Source: UBA6100 sp049658145 (GTDB taxonomy: Bacteria; Actinomycetota; Coriobacteriia; Anaerosomatales; Anaerosomataceae). From it: DNA of 64,000 bases. Of this stretch, positions 33,667 to 42,711 are shown piece by piece (position 1 is the stretch's first letter; each line of letters opens with the position of its first letter). The position numbers and the translations under genes are program-made. The stretch lies in contig JBASOJ010000095.1 in the NCBI GenBank assembly GCA_049658145.1, positions 11,642-75,641 of the forward strand. Reading direction: 5' to 3'. The notes under the pieces were generated by a model. It did no database searches. It worked only from the letters and a program-made list of their open reading frames with translations, and was not told the origin of the DNA.

Positions 33667-34760
33667 ACCGGGATGTCTCCCGGATCGACCACCGGTGCGG
33701 TGTCGACGACCGTCTCCGCCGCGTCCCATCCTTCCGCCCAGGGCTCCTCGCCCACCACCACGGGTGCCGCGACGGCAAGCTCCTCGGACACGCCGGCAGT
33801 GATCGGCTCCACCGGCGGCATCTCGGGCTCGGGGACTCGCGCGAGCGGCAGCAGCAGCTCGGGCAGCAGCGCCTCGGCGGGGTGCGCGCTCACCAGCCCC
33901 ACGAAGCGCTCGAAGTCCGCATGCGCCCGCTCTTCCAGCAGCGCCTCGACCTCGGCCAGAGCATCCGCGGAGACACCGGCGCGTGCCGCCGCCTCGATGC
34001 GCTCCGGTGCCCGCAGCATCTCCAGGAACACGTGCATGTCGTGCAGGTCGCCGAGTGTGTCCTGGAATGCCGTGAGCGTCTCGTGGAGGTCGTCGAAGCT
34101 GTCGCCGTAGCAGGGCGCGAACACCTCGACGGCGTAGCGCAGCCGCTTGTAGTCGATGCGCAGCTCGTGCTGACGCGTGACGTGCTCGGACACGAGCGCG
34201 GCAGGCTGCGCGCCGAACACCGTGGCGGCGCGCTCGGCGACGGCTCCATACGCGAAGCCGGCGAGCGGCTCACCTGCCGAGGCCGGGTCCGCCAGACGGC
34301 GGGCGAACGATTCGAACGAGCGGCGGTTCTCGGCGAGATCGAGTCCCGCGAGCTCGGCATCGAGCACGTCGAGCTCGTGCTCGCGACGCCCCGTCCGGTA
34401 GCCCACCATGAACGCCACGGCGCGCTTGCCCTCTGCGCCCACGTGGTTGCCGAGCTTGGTGAAGTCCTCGATGAACACGTCGGAGTCGCGGACCGGGCCG
34501 AGCGCACGCGTGATCCGGCGCACGCGCTTGTACCATGTGCCGAACGCCTTCGGCGGGTAGAGCGGTCCGAGCAACCGCATCGCCTCGCGCAGCCTCCGGG
34601 AGGCCACACGCATGTCGTGCACGGCATCGGCATCGGCTCCACCGCGCGCCGCGTCCTCGAGGTCGAAGAGCGGTTCGGCCTTGGCGAGCAGCAGCGCCGG
34701 CGCAGCCTGTGCAAGCGTGGTGCGCGCATCCACGCCCGGGACGATGAAGCGCTTGTTCAT
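33663..34760 (-). CDS. CHAD domain protein
   Basis: 365 residues from ATG at 34760 with GGGAGGG at good distance. The CHAD signature is repeated: HDMRVASRRLREAMRLL (about residues 46-62) and HELRIDYKRLRYAVEVF (about 195-211), with many conserved histidines and arginines that form a basic pocket known to bind inorganic polyphosphate. A C-terminal ~70-residue acidic, proline/valine-rich tail follows. Neighbourhood (ppk1, ppk2, ppx, CYTH) supports a polyphosphate-linked role. Confidence 0.92.
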   Translation of the reverse strand: MNKRFIVPGVDARTTLAQAAPALLLAKAEPLFDLEDAARGGADADAVHDMRVASRRLREAMRLLGPLYPPKAFGTWYKRVRRITRALGPVRDSDVFIEDFTKLGNHVGAEGKRAVAFMVGYRTGRREHELDVLDAELAGLDLAENRRSFESFARRLADPASAGEPLAGFAYGAVAERAATVFGAQPAALVSEHVTRQHELRIDYKRLRYAVEVFAPCYGDSFDDLHETLTAFQDTLGDLHDMHVFLEMLRAPERIEAAARAGVSADALAEVEALLEERAHADFERFVGLVSAHPAEALLPELLLPLARVPEPEMPPVEPITAGVSEELAVAAPVVVGEEPWAEGWDAAETVVDTAPVVDPGDIPV

Positions 34761-34787
34761 GCTCGACCCTCCCGCTGACCACCGTGG

Positions 34788-34961
34788 ATGCCGATCCTCA
34801 CTCAGAACAGTGTACCCGAGCGGCGCGACCGCCCCGGCCTGAGGGAGCATCACGTGGAGCACTTCGAGTGGACACCGGACCCGCTGGTGACTCGCTGGCT
34901 GCGGCAACACATCGGCGGCGCCGACAAGCGGTTCATCGCCTATCTCGCATCGAAGGGCTAG
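34788..34961 (+). pseudogene. Bacteriohemerythrin C-terminal fragment
   Basis: A 57-codon open frame (ATG 34788; a GTG at 34854 has GGGAG 7 bases before it). The last 25 residues, LVTRWLRQHIGGADKRFIAYL-like, match the final helix of bacterial hemerythrins, W-L-x2-H-I-x-G-x-D-K, including the H and D iron ligands, and even the closing K-G. The four-helix bundle upstream is missing, so this cannot bind a di-iron site by itself. Most likely a deletion remnant; a short expressed peptide is possible. Confidence 0.5.
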
Positions 34962-34967
34962 CCGCCG

Positions 34968-35713
34968 TCAGGGCTTTGCCACGTACTCCGCGGTCTCCCA
35001 TGTCGTACCCACGAAGCGGACGCCGTCGCCCGTTCCCTCGAGCGTATCGATGGTGATGCCGGCTCGCGACAGCCGCGGGTTGATGACGTTCTCGAGGATG
35101 TCCGAACCCAGCGGCAGGTACTCGGCAGGGACTTCGATGCCCATCACGGTCGCCGAGTTCAAGCTCAGATCGAGCCCGCCACCGGCCGTGGCGCCACTGC
35201 CCGAGACCTCCACCGGCCAGTCGCGTCCCGCGTACGACACGACCATCGATGCACTCGCCGTGTTGCCGCCCGTGAGCTGCACGTCCATGCTCTTGATCGG
35301 CCAGTATGACTCACCATGGTTGAACGACATCAGGGCCGAGACCTCGGAGCTGGTGAGCACGACATCCACCTGCTTCTGCCCCGCATAGACGCGCTCGTAG
35401 GCCTCCGGGTCCTCGCCCTCGGGAAGGACGGGCCACGTGACGCCCACCTTGTCGATCACCGTGGCGAAATCGGCCTCGCTGTAGTTGACGGCCCCCCCAT
35501 CACCCGACATGATGGTCGGCGCGACCGCGACCGCGACGACGCAGCCGCACAGCAGCAGCAGCACCGCCATGACCACGGCGATGACGCAGCCCTTTCGTTT
35601 CTTCTTCGGGGCGGGCGCACCCGCGGCCGAGGGTGCGGCCGGCGGGCGGGCGGATAGCGCGGAGGCGACACCGGCTGCTGACCGGATGGAGCATAGGCAG
35701 TGTTCGTGTCCAT
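34968..35713 (-). pseudogene. Membrane-anchored extracytoplasmic protein, one-base frameshift
   Basis: Two frames must be joined. ATG at 35713 with GAGGGGG upstream opens a proline-rich N-terminus (MDTNTAYAPSGQQPVSPP). About 25 codons later, in the GC repeat near 35637-35657, the frame changes; the other frame then gives APAPKKKRKG, a transmembrane segment (AVVMAVLLLLCGCVVAVAVAP) and a ~170-residue outside domain to the stop at 34968. Total length 746 is one short of a multiple of three. A sequencing deletion in the GC repeat is the simplest cause; true frameshift or slippage is possible. Function unknown. Confidence 0.65.
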
Positions 35714-35898
35714 GCGCGTCCCCCTCAGGTGCGGCGCGGATCCTACGCGCTCAGCGTAGTCCGCGCGCACACGCCTCACAAGTGCGTCCGAGTGCGCCGC
35801 CGCGCGGGTACAACAACAGTGCGTGCAGCACGCGCCCGCCAAAGGGTACGAACTTTACGAACGGCGAGGCCCGGCACAGCAACGGGGGGGTTGCTTCG

Positions 35899-36114
35899 AT
35901 GACGTGCTACCTGCGCCACATGAGCTGGATGTTCAGGGTGCTCGACCTGGAGAACGACACCGGCAACCGGCACCGCCTCGACCGGGCCATCAAGGCCGCG
36001 CTCGGACTTTCCCCCGACGCACCGTGTGATGAGGTCGAGGCGTACCTCGAGGCGCTCTCCGGTGAGGAACGATTCGACCTGATCGACGAGTTGGAGCGCC
36101 AGCTTTCTGCGTAG
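35899..36114 (+). CDS. Small conserved-looking hypothetical protein
   Basis: 71 residues (MTCYLRHMSWMFRVLDL ... LIDELERQLSA) from ATG at 35899 with a GGGGGGG run 9 bases upstream. Composition is balanced and helical, unlike a chance frame, and a terminator hairpin follows 22 bases after the stop. Contains cysteines at 3 and 43 but no recognised motif. Function not known. Confidence 0.6.
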   Translation: MTCYLRHMSWMFRVLDLENDTGNRHRLDRAIKAALGLSPDAPCDEVEAYLEALSGEERFDLIDELERQLSA

Positions 36115-36136
36115 CGCACTCGCCGGACCATCATGC

Positions 36137-36162
36137 GGAAGGGCCGCCCGGGCGGCCCTTCC
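36137..36162 (+). terminator. Terminator after the small hypothetical gene
   Basis: GGAAGGGCCGCC and GGCGGCCCTTCC form a 12-bp stem with a 2-base centre, followed by TTCAC. Stable, with a weak U tract. The following ~210 bases to 36374 hold no supportable gene. Confidence 0.7.
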
Positions 36163-36374
36163 TTCACGTCGAACGCGCTCGGGTGCTCGCCTACGAAGCG
36201 GTCCAGCCCGCGTCGGCGGGAATGCACGATGGCCGGCCTCGCCGCCGAGTCATCGCTTGGCACCTCAGAGATCCCCTCCGTCTTCGGCGGAATGTTCGGA
36301 GCGTTCGGTGTGGCGTGCCTGCTCACACGCGAGCCGATCGTCTTCGGCGTGGTGGGCGCGGCACTCCCGAGCGG

Positions 36375-36842
36375 TCACTGGCTCGCCTGAGCACCCATCT
36401 GCGTGAGCAGCCGCTCGAGTTGCTCCACGAAATGTTCGCGGTCCTCGTCGGTGAACTTCGGCGGTCCGCCATGCCTGCCGCCCTGTCGGCGCAGCTTCGC
36501 TTCGGCGTGACGCACCGCGAGTTCGGCGTCGATCGTGGCGAGGTGGAAGATGCGACCGCGCGGGCTGATCGCGCCGGCACTGCGGCCGATGGCCATGGCG
36601 GCCAGCCCGATATCCTGCGTCACGACGACATCCCCCGCCGAAAGGCGCTCGATCACCGCGAAGTCGGCCGCGTCACGACCGCTGCTCACCTGCACGGCTT
36701 CCACGCCACTGCGCGAGGCGTACCGCTCGAGGTTCTGCGTGCCGTTGGCAACGACCACGACGCGCAGGCCTCGAGCGCGGGCGGCCGTGATGGCCTCGCG
36801 CGTGACAGGGCACGCATCTGCGTCGATGAACAGGGTCGCCAT
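36375..36842 (-). CDS. yaiI: YaiI/UPF0178 family protein
   Basis: 155 residues from ATG at 36842. Starts MATLFIDADACPVTREAI, then VVVVANGT and ADFAVIERLSAGDVVVTQDIGLA, the family pattern that resembles PIN/NYN nuclease folds with conserved aspartates. It lies 26 bases after the citrate synthase stop and the extra upstream frame overlaps that gene, so the internal ATG is chosen. Biochemical role of the family is not established. Confidence 0.9.
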   Translation of the reverse strand: MATLFIDADACPVTREAITAARARGLRVVVVANGTQNLERYASRSGVEAVQVSSGRDAADFAVIERLSAGDVVVTQDIGLAAMAIGRSAGAISPRGRIFHLATIDAELAVRHAEAKLRRQGGRHGGPPKFTDEDREHFVEQLERLLTQMGAQASQ

Positions 36843-36868
36843 TGCCCGAGGTCCGGCCGACGGGCCGG

Positions 36869-38251
36869 CTACCGGTCCTCGAACGGCACGTAGTCGCGGC
36901 GCTCGGCCACGCTCTTGTACGCAGGCCGGATGATCTTGCCGTTGTTGGCGAGTTCCTCGATGCGGTGCGCGCACCAGCCCACCGTGCGCGAGCAGGCGAA
37001 GAGCGGCGTGTAGAGCTCTTCGGGGATGTCGAGCATCCGGTAGATGTAGCCGGAGTAGAAGTCCACGTTCGCGCTCACGCCCTTGTAGACCGTTCGCTGC
37101 TTGGCGATCGCCTTGGGTGCGAGATCCTCCACCTTCGTGAGCAGGGCGTACTCCTCCTCGTAGCCCTTAGCCGCCGCGAGATCGTGTGCGTAGTCGCGCA
37201 GAATGATCGTGCGTGGGTCGGAGACGGAGTACACGGGATGACCCATCCCGTAGATGAGCCCCGACTTGTCGAACGCCTCCTTGTTCAGGATCCGGTCGAG
37301 GTACTCGGAGATCTCGTCGTCGTCGTCCCAATCGCCGACATTCTCCCGCAGATCGTCGAACATGCGGACCATCTTGATGTTCGCACCACCGTGCCGCGGC
37401 CCTTTGAGCGAACCGAGCGATGCCGCGATGGTGGCGTAGGTGTCGGTTCCGGTGGAGGACACCACATGCGCGGTGAACGAGGAGTTGTTGCCTCCGCCGT
37501 GCTCGGCATGGAGCACGAGCGACAGGTCGAGCACGCGCGCCTCGAGTGCCGTATAGCGGCTGTTGGCGCGCAGCATGTGCAGGATGTTCTCGGCCGTGCC
37601 GAGGTCCGGGTCGGGCCGGTGGATCACGAGACTCTCGCGCAGAAACTGGTCGGCATATGCCTGGTACGCGTACACCGCGAGCAGCGGGATCGTGGCGATC
37701 ACTTGCATGCTCTGCCGAAGGACGGCCGAGATCGAGGTATCCTCGGCGTTCTCATCGCGCGTGTAGAGTGCCAGCACGCCGCGCGCCATGGCGTTCATCG
37801 CATCGCGGCTTGGCATGCGCAGGATCGCGTCGTGCACGAAGTGGCGCGGAAGTTCACGATACGACGCGAGATGCGACTCGAAGAGCTGGAGCTCGTCGGC
37901 GCCTGGCAGTTCGCCGAAGAGCACGAGGTAGGCGGTCTCCTCGAAGCCAAGCCTGCCCTCCCGAAGGAAGCCGTTCACGAGGTCGTTGATCTCGATGCCG
38001 CGGTAGACGAGCTGACCGGGGGCCGGCACGTAGGTATCACCGTCAGGCGCGGAGCCCACCACGTCGCCGATCTGCGTGAGTCCGGCGAGCACACCCTTGC
38101 CCGAGACGTGGCGAAGGCCGCGCTTCACGTCGTACTGCGAATAGAGCTCCGCGTCGACGATGCTGCTGTCGCACGCCATGCGGCTCCACCGATCGAACGT
38201 CTGCTCGGGTGTCTCGCGCCTGGGCGCGGCGTGCTCATCGGCTGATGTCAT
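36869..38251 (-). CDS. gltA: Citrate synthase
   Basis: 460 residues. Catalytic residues occur in LHAEHGGGNNSSFTAHVVSS (substrate histidine), GMGHPVYSVSDPR (second histidine) and the C-terminal VDFYSGYIYRMLDIP (aspartate). GGANIKMVRM is the usual CoA-site stretch. The N-terminus has ~40 extra residues typical of the type found in Clostridia and Coriobacteria. Condenses acetyl-CoA with oxaloacetate; with PorGDAB in the same window it can draw on acetyl-CoA made from pyruvate. Confidence 0.92.
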   Translation of the reverse strand: MTSADEHAAPRRETPEQTFDRWSRMACDSSIVDAELYSQYDVKRGLRHVSGKGVLAGLTQIGDVVGSAPDGDTYVPAPGQLVYRGIEINDLVNGFLREGRLGFEETAYLVLFGELPGADELQLFESHLASYRELPRHFVHDAILRMPSRDAMNAMARGVLALYTRDENAEDTSISAVLRQSMQVIATIPLLAVYAYQAYADQFLRESLVIHRPDPDLGTAENILHMLRANSRYTALEARVLDLSLVLHAEHGGGNNSSFTAHVVSSTGTDTYATIAASLGSLKGPRHGGANIKMVRMFDDLRENVGDWDDDDEISEYLDRILNKEAFDKSGLIYGMGHPVYSVSDPRTIILRDYAHDLAAAKGYEEEYALLTKVEDLAPKAIAKQRTVYKGVSANVDFYSGYIYRMLDIPEELYTPLFACSRTVGWCAHRIEELANNGKIIRPAYKSVAERRDYVPFEDR

Positions 38252-38344
38252 ATCGCTCCCCTTCGGTGCGTGAGACGCCGCGACGACGCGGCGGGTGGGA
38301 CTCGGAAATCCCTATTCTACCCGAAGCCGCCAGACTCCCCCGTT

Positions 38345-39097
38345 TCACCCGCTGATCACGGGACTCGCCGCAGGGTCGAGCGGGTTCGTCCTGACCGCGA
38401 GTGAGAACAGGAACGGATACGCCGTCTGAAGGTGCTCGAGGTAGGCGAGCCATTCCACGCCGAGCAGCGAGTACGCCCGCGTGAGGTCGACTGCGATGTG
38501 TGCGGCGTCGGCCTGACCAAGAGATGTCAGGTCGGGCCGCGCGGCCAGCTCCTCGCCGAGGTGCGTGAGCGCCCACAGCATGTCGCTGAACGTCTCGTGT
38601 TCGAGCAGCGTCTGGTTGGCGAGCAGCGAGAGCATGAAGGGCCGCTCGGTCTCGAGTGAGGCGCGCAGACGCGGCAGGTCGCAGGCCGACAGGTCGATGG
38701 CGGGCTGATGCTCGCGTATCAGACGGCGTGCGTCAGAGTACTTCGCGGCATCCCAGGACGCCTCGGGAACGAAATCCTCGCACACCTCGACCAGACGCGT
38801 GTCCGCCCGCGCGATCTCACCGAGCAGGTCCGTGCCCGTCTCGGAGAAGAACGCGCCGATCACCATGTTGAGCTTGCGCCGCATCTCCTCGCTCTCGCGG
38901 GAGCGGATCACTCCGTCGATGACGAACGTCACCAGCGGGACCTGGATGAGCAGGAAGGCGATGTCGCCGATGAGGAAGCGCCACATCTCGTCGTGCAGCG
39001 CGTCGCCGGGAAACACCGTCCATCTGATCACGTAGAGCACGAGCGCGCCCGCGAGGAGCGCAGCCGAGAGCCGGTACTGCCAGCGAGCGAGCTTCAT
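38345..39097 (-). CDS. Hypothetical two-helix membrane protein
   Basis: 250 residues. Two hydrophobic segments (about 9-28 and 41-64) are followed by a long soluble part rich in charged helices (RSRESEEMRRKLNMVIGAFFSETGTDLL...). No signature is recognised; the layout resembles DUF-type stress proteins anchored by a helical hairpin. Stands alone between the citrate synthase gene and the propeller protein. Confidence 0.75.
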   Translation of the reverse strand: MKLARWQYRLSAALLAGALVLYVIRWTVFPGDALHDEMWRFLIGDIAFLLIQVPLVTFVIDGVIRSRESEEMRRKLNMVIGAFFSETGTDLLGEIARADTRLVEVCEDFVPEASWDAAKYSDARRLIREHQPAIDLSACDLPRLRASLETERPFMLSLLANQTLLEHETFSDMLWALTHLGEELAARPDLTSLGQADAAHIAVDLTRAYSLLGVEWLAYLEHLQTAYPFLFSLAVRTNPLDPAASPVISG

Positions 39098-39222
39098 GCG
39101 CGACCTCCGCGATAGTGAGCGTGGGACCGTACCGCCGCATGGTAGCAGTCACGGGCGACGACACGCAGGCCCCTGAACCGGAGTCCGGGGACCTGCGGCT
39201 GTGCGCTGCCCGCGCGATGCGG

Positions 39223-42200
39223 CTACTGCCCCACGCGGTACGCTGGTCCTTCGTAGCTCCAGACGTGGCCGAGGTTCGCCCGCACGTAGGCGATCTCGGT
39301 CGGGTCGGAGCTGTAGAAGTGCACGCCCTTGCTCGGGCTGTAGAAGCGGTAGACCTGGGTGCCTGTGGTCATCGACACGTTGTAGGCCACGCCGTCGAGC
39401 GAGTAGGTGCCCGATAGCGTCGCCAGGATCGTGTTCTTCTCGCCCACGTCGGCGGTGTAGAGATGCGTGCCGGTGCGGACGTTGTAGAAGCGGTAGAGCG
39501 CGACGCTGTTCGCGGGGTTCGAGGTGTTGATGGAGTAGCCGACGCCCTCGAAGCTGTAGGTCGCGCTCATCGTGTCGCGCACGCGCGCCATCTCGGTGGC
39601 GTCCGCCGTGTAGAAGTGCGTGCCGGTCGACGGGCGATAGAAGCGGTAGACGGGCATGGGGGTGGCCGGCGGCGTCGTGAGCGTGATGGAGTCGCTCGTG
39701 ATGCGCACGTTGCCCGACTCGTCCACGAACCGCGCCCACACCGTCTTGGTGCCGTCGCCCGCGGGGAGCGTGTACGACTTGGTGGCCGTGAGTGGCTCAG
39801 GCATGGTCCACGGTCCGGACGCGCCTGTGGTGGAGAACTGCTGCGTCACGACGTCCGAGTCATCCGTCACACCGATCGTGATCGTCACAGATGCGCTCGT
39901 GGTACTCGCCGCGCCTCCGTTGATCGAGATCGTGCCCGACGGTACCGCGTCATCGAATGGGAAGCGCACCGGCGCCTGCCAGTAGCTGTTGTTCGAGTCG
40001 CCCCGCAGCCATTCGAAGCCGCCACCGGCGACGATGCCCGTATCGCTTGCGGCGAGGGCACTCACGGCGTCGCTCGGCTCCGGCGTCCATGAGGTCACCG
40101 TACCGTCCGGACGCACAGCCGCCAGGCGCGGCCGATCCTGTCCGCCCATGGTGCTGAAGGCACCCCCGATGATAATCACGTCGGCTTCACCCGACTTTGC
40201 CAGCGCCTGGACCTGAACGTTCGGGTTCGGCGCCCAGCTCGTGGGAGCCGCGGTAGACGGGGACAGGGCGGCGAGGTTCGCCCGCGCGGATCCGCCTGCA
40301 TGCGTGAACTGGCCTCCCGCGTAGATGGCGGTCGACGTCACGAGGATGTCGTTCACACGCGCGGGCGAACCTGACAGTGCAGCGTCCCACGTCTCGATCG
40401 TGGTGCTCGCCGTGGCGAGTCGTGCGAGACGGTAACGTGAGGTACTCAGAATCTGCCCGAAATCGCCGCCCACGTAGATGGCGCCGCCGGTGCCGTCCAG
40501 GGCCAGAGCGCGGACGGTACCATCAGCGCCTCCGGTGGAGCACCACGTGGTGAGGGCGCCGCTCGTATCAAGTGCCGCGAGATTCCAGCGACTGACCCCG
40601 CCCACGAGCGTGAACTGGCCGCCGACGTAGATCGGGTCACCGGCCCGCGACTCGATCGCGTAGACGGTGCCGTTGAGATTTGGATTGAACGCCAGCGGCG
40701 CACCGGTGGAGGTATTGAGCTCGGCCATGCGGTTGCGCGCCTGTCCGCCAATGGTGGTGAACTCGCCACCCACGAACACGCGACTCGTGGGCGAGACGTC
40801 GATCGCCCGGACGGGAGCATTCGCGCCGTTGGTGGGATACCAGCCAGTCTTGAGGGCGCCCGTGCTGTCGAGCGCGGCGATGTTCTTGCGGGGATGCGCT
40901 CCCACCGAGGCGATCGCGCCGCCGACCCCGATGTCGCCGCTCGAGACGGTGAGACAGTAGACGCCGTTACCCACAGGCATCGGCGCCCAGACGGTGTCAG
41001 GGAGCAGGTTGCCATCGTTCCCAAAGCGCATCAGCCGGGGCGGGAGATCGGAGGGGGCCGCAGAGGTGAACACGCCGCCGACGTAAACGTAGTCGCCGCT
41101 CACGAGGATCGTTTCTACCCGGTTATTGGGATGGGGTGTCCACACGTCGTAGAGCTCGCCATCGGCATGATAGAGCGCTGCGGCACGCGCACGCGCCTCA
41201 CCGTCAACGGTGAGGAAGCTCCCACCGATCAGTACCTTGGCAGGCGACCCGTCCGTGGGTACCTGCACGGCCAGGGCGTTGACTGCCCCGTTGAGGACGG
41301 GGTTCCACGATGTCGCGAGCAGACCGGTGGCCCTGGTGAACCGTGCGATGTACGCCTGCGAGGTCGCGCCCACCTGCGTGAACTCGCCGCCGACGTAGAG
41401 CGCCCCGTTGTACTCGACGATCTCGTGCACCTTGCCGTTCAGGTTGGGATCGAACGTGGTCGCCTCGCCCAGCGTCGCCTCAGCCGTCGATACTGCTCCC
41501 AGCCGATTGCGCGTCACACCACCCACGGACGTGAAGTCCCCGCCGAGGTAGAGGGTGCTGTCCACCAGCGCGAGTGTCCGTACCACGTTGTTCGGAGCTG
41601 GATTGAAGAGAGCCGGCACCTCGCCAGTGGTCCGATTGATGCGTGCGAGTCGGGTCCGCGACTGTCCGCCGATCGTGGAGAAGTTGCCCCCTGCATACAC
41701 GTAGGTGGCGTCGATCGCGAGCGCCCAGACGTCGCTGTTCGCTCCCGGATTCCACGCGACGTTCAGCGTCCCGTCGGCGTTGATGCGTGCGAGGTTCTGG
41801 CGCGCCACACCACCCACGGACGTGAAGTCCCCGCCGATATAGAAGCCGCCAGAGCCGTCGGCCACCGAACAGAAGACCTGGCCGTCCACGTACGGGTATG
41901 CGCCGGAGATGCGTCCGTCGGCGCCGATCGCGCCGAACCCGCCCGTGGGCGGGCCCACGTGGGTGAACTCGCCGCCGATGTAGAGTGTGCCGTCGGATGC
42001 GTAGTCGAGCGCGCTGACCGTGCCGGTACCACCGTCGACATCCGATGTCATCCACATGCGGGTGTCCTGCTGGTTCATCGGCACCGCCGTGGCAAGCGGC
42101 ACGGCCACTGCCACTTCGGCGGGCACGAATACCAGCCCCTGCACCAGAAGGGCCGCTCCGAACAGCATGTGCGCTACTCGAGACGGCCACCGCTTGTGAG

Positions 42201-42228
42201 TCCCCCGACTCGTCGCGTGATGCGACAT
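39223..42228 (-). CDS. Secreted 14-repeat beta-propeller-like protein with C-terminal YRFYN repeats
   Basis: 1001 residues from ATG at 42228 (GGGGG upstream). Signal peptide (MLFGAALLVQGLVFVPAEVAVA). Then 14 copies of a repeat ending in a core like LYVGGDFTSVGG, each ~45-50 residues, continuing to about residue 740: enough for two seven-bladed propellers. An Ig/chitobiase-like domain follows (VTITIGVTDDSDVVTQQFS), then three ~47-residue repeats (VYRFYRPSTGTHFYTAD, LYRFYNVRTGTHLYTAD, VYRFYSPSKGVHFYSSD). The same terminal repeats are on the subtilisin-like protein at 53256. Likely cell-surface attached; ligand unknown. Confidence 0.88.
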   Translation of the reverse strand: MSHHATSRGTHKRWPSRVAHMLFGAALLVQGLVFVPAEVAVAVPLATAVPMNQQDTRMWMTSDVDGGTGTVSALDYASDGTLYIGGEFTHVGPPTGGFGAIGADGRISGAYPYVDGQVFCSVADGSGGFYIGGDFTSVGGVARQNLARINADGTLNVAWNPGANSDVWALAIDATYVYAGGNFSTIGGQSRTRLARINRTTGEVPALFNPAPNNVVRTLALVDSTLYLGGDFTSVGGVTRNRLGAVSTAEATLGEATTFDPNLNGKVHEIVEYNGALYVGGEFTQVGATSQAYIARFTRATGLLATSWNPVLNGAVNALAVQVPTDGSPAKVLIGGSFLTVDGEARARAAALYHADGELYDVWTPHPNNRVETILVSGDYVYVGGVFTSAAPSDLPPRLMRFGNDGNLLPDTVWAPMPVGNGVYCLTVSSGDIGVGGAIASVGAHPRKNIAALDSTGALKTGWYPTNGANAPVRAIDVSPTSRVFVGGEFTTIGGQARNRMAELNTSTGAPLAFNPNLNGTVYAIESRAGDPIYVGGQFTLVGGVSRWNLAALDTSGALTTWCSTGGADGTVRALALDGTGGAIYVGGDFGQILSTSRYRLARLATASTTIETWDAALSGSPARVNDILVTSTAIYAGGQFTHAGGSARANLAALSPSTAAPTSWAPNPNVQVQALAKSGEADVIIIGGAFSTMGGQDRPRLAAVRPDGTVTSWTPEPSDAVSALAASDTGIVAGGGFEWLRGDSNNSYWQAPVRFPFDDAVPSGTISINGGAASTTSASVTITIGVTDDSDVVTQQFSTTGASGPWTMPEPLTATKSYTLPAGDGTKTVWARFVDESGNVRITSDSITLTTPPATPMPVYRFYRPSTGTHFYTADATEMARVRDTMSATYSFEGVGYSINTSNPANSVALYRFYNVRTGTHLYTADVGEKNTILATLSGTYSLDGVAYNVSMTTGTQVYRFYSPSKGVHFYSSDPTEIAYVRANLGHVWSYEGPAYRVGQ

Positions 42229-42440
42229 CGCGCCACCCCCCTGGATCGTCTGAACGCCCCATGGCCGCCGAGGGCGGCTAGTCGGTAAGATACCCACAGG
42301 TCCAGACCCGCAAAGTGGGGTTGAGGCATGCATGTGACAGACGGTCGTATCCAGGCGACGGTCGGCGCCCCGGGTGCGCGCGGCGTACGCCACAATGCGA
42401 AGAGCGCAGCTTCGTGAGCCGCGCTCTTGATGAGTCTCTA

Positions 42441-42518
42441 TGGCGGGAGTGACGGGGCTCGAACCCGCGACCTCCGGCTTGACAGGCCGGCGCTCTAACC
42501 AAACTGAGCTACACCCCC
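42441..42518 (-). tRNA. tRNA-Asp (anticodon GTC)
   Basis: Cloverleaf on the minus strand: acceptor GGGGGTG/CACTCCC, D arm GCTC...GAGC, anticodon stem CCGGC/GCCGG with loop CTGTCAA, T loop GTTCGAGCC, discriminator G and an encoded CCA end. The 212 bases between its 3' end and the propeller gene hold no gene. Confidence 0.95.
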
Positions 42519-42711
42519 GCGTGGGGTGGCCCGCCTCGCGGCGGACAGCAAACGGATTCTAGCGAGCGAAGCGGGTGTTGTCTACTTGCGGCCGCCTGCA
42601 GGAAGGGACTGCCCCTCAATAGCCGGACACGAACCGCCGATGCATAGGCAAGACGAGTCCCGCCACATACGTGGTGGCTCATCGCCACCGGCTACTCGAG
42701 GGGAACCCTGT

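Noticed and set aside
36163..36374. 85-codon plus-strand frame between terminator and yaiI
   Set aside because: No ribosome binding site at the usable starts, atypical composition, and starts inside the terminator hairpin.
36869..38251. 2-methylcitrate synthase instead of citrate synthase
   Set aside because: No prpB/prpD genes nearby; the family signature alone cannot decide, so the more general citrate synthase call was kept.
42229..42440. Possible c-di-GMP riboswitch in the leader of the propeller gene
   Set aside because: A GCAAAG string occurs on the wrong strand and the flanking conserved blocks of the GEMM motif are missing.
42600..42711. Possible riboswitch before the HAMP-like gene
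   Set aside because: GC-rich pairing is possible but no conserved aptamer core was recognised.
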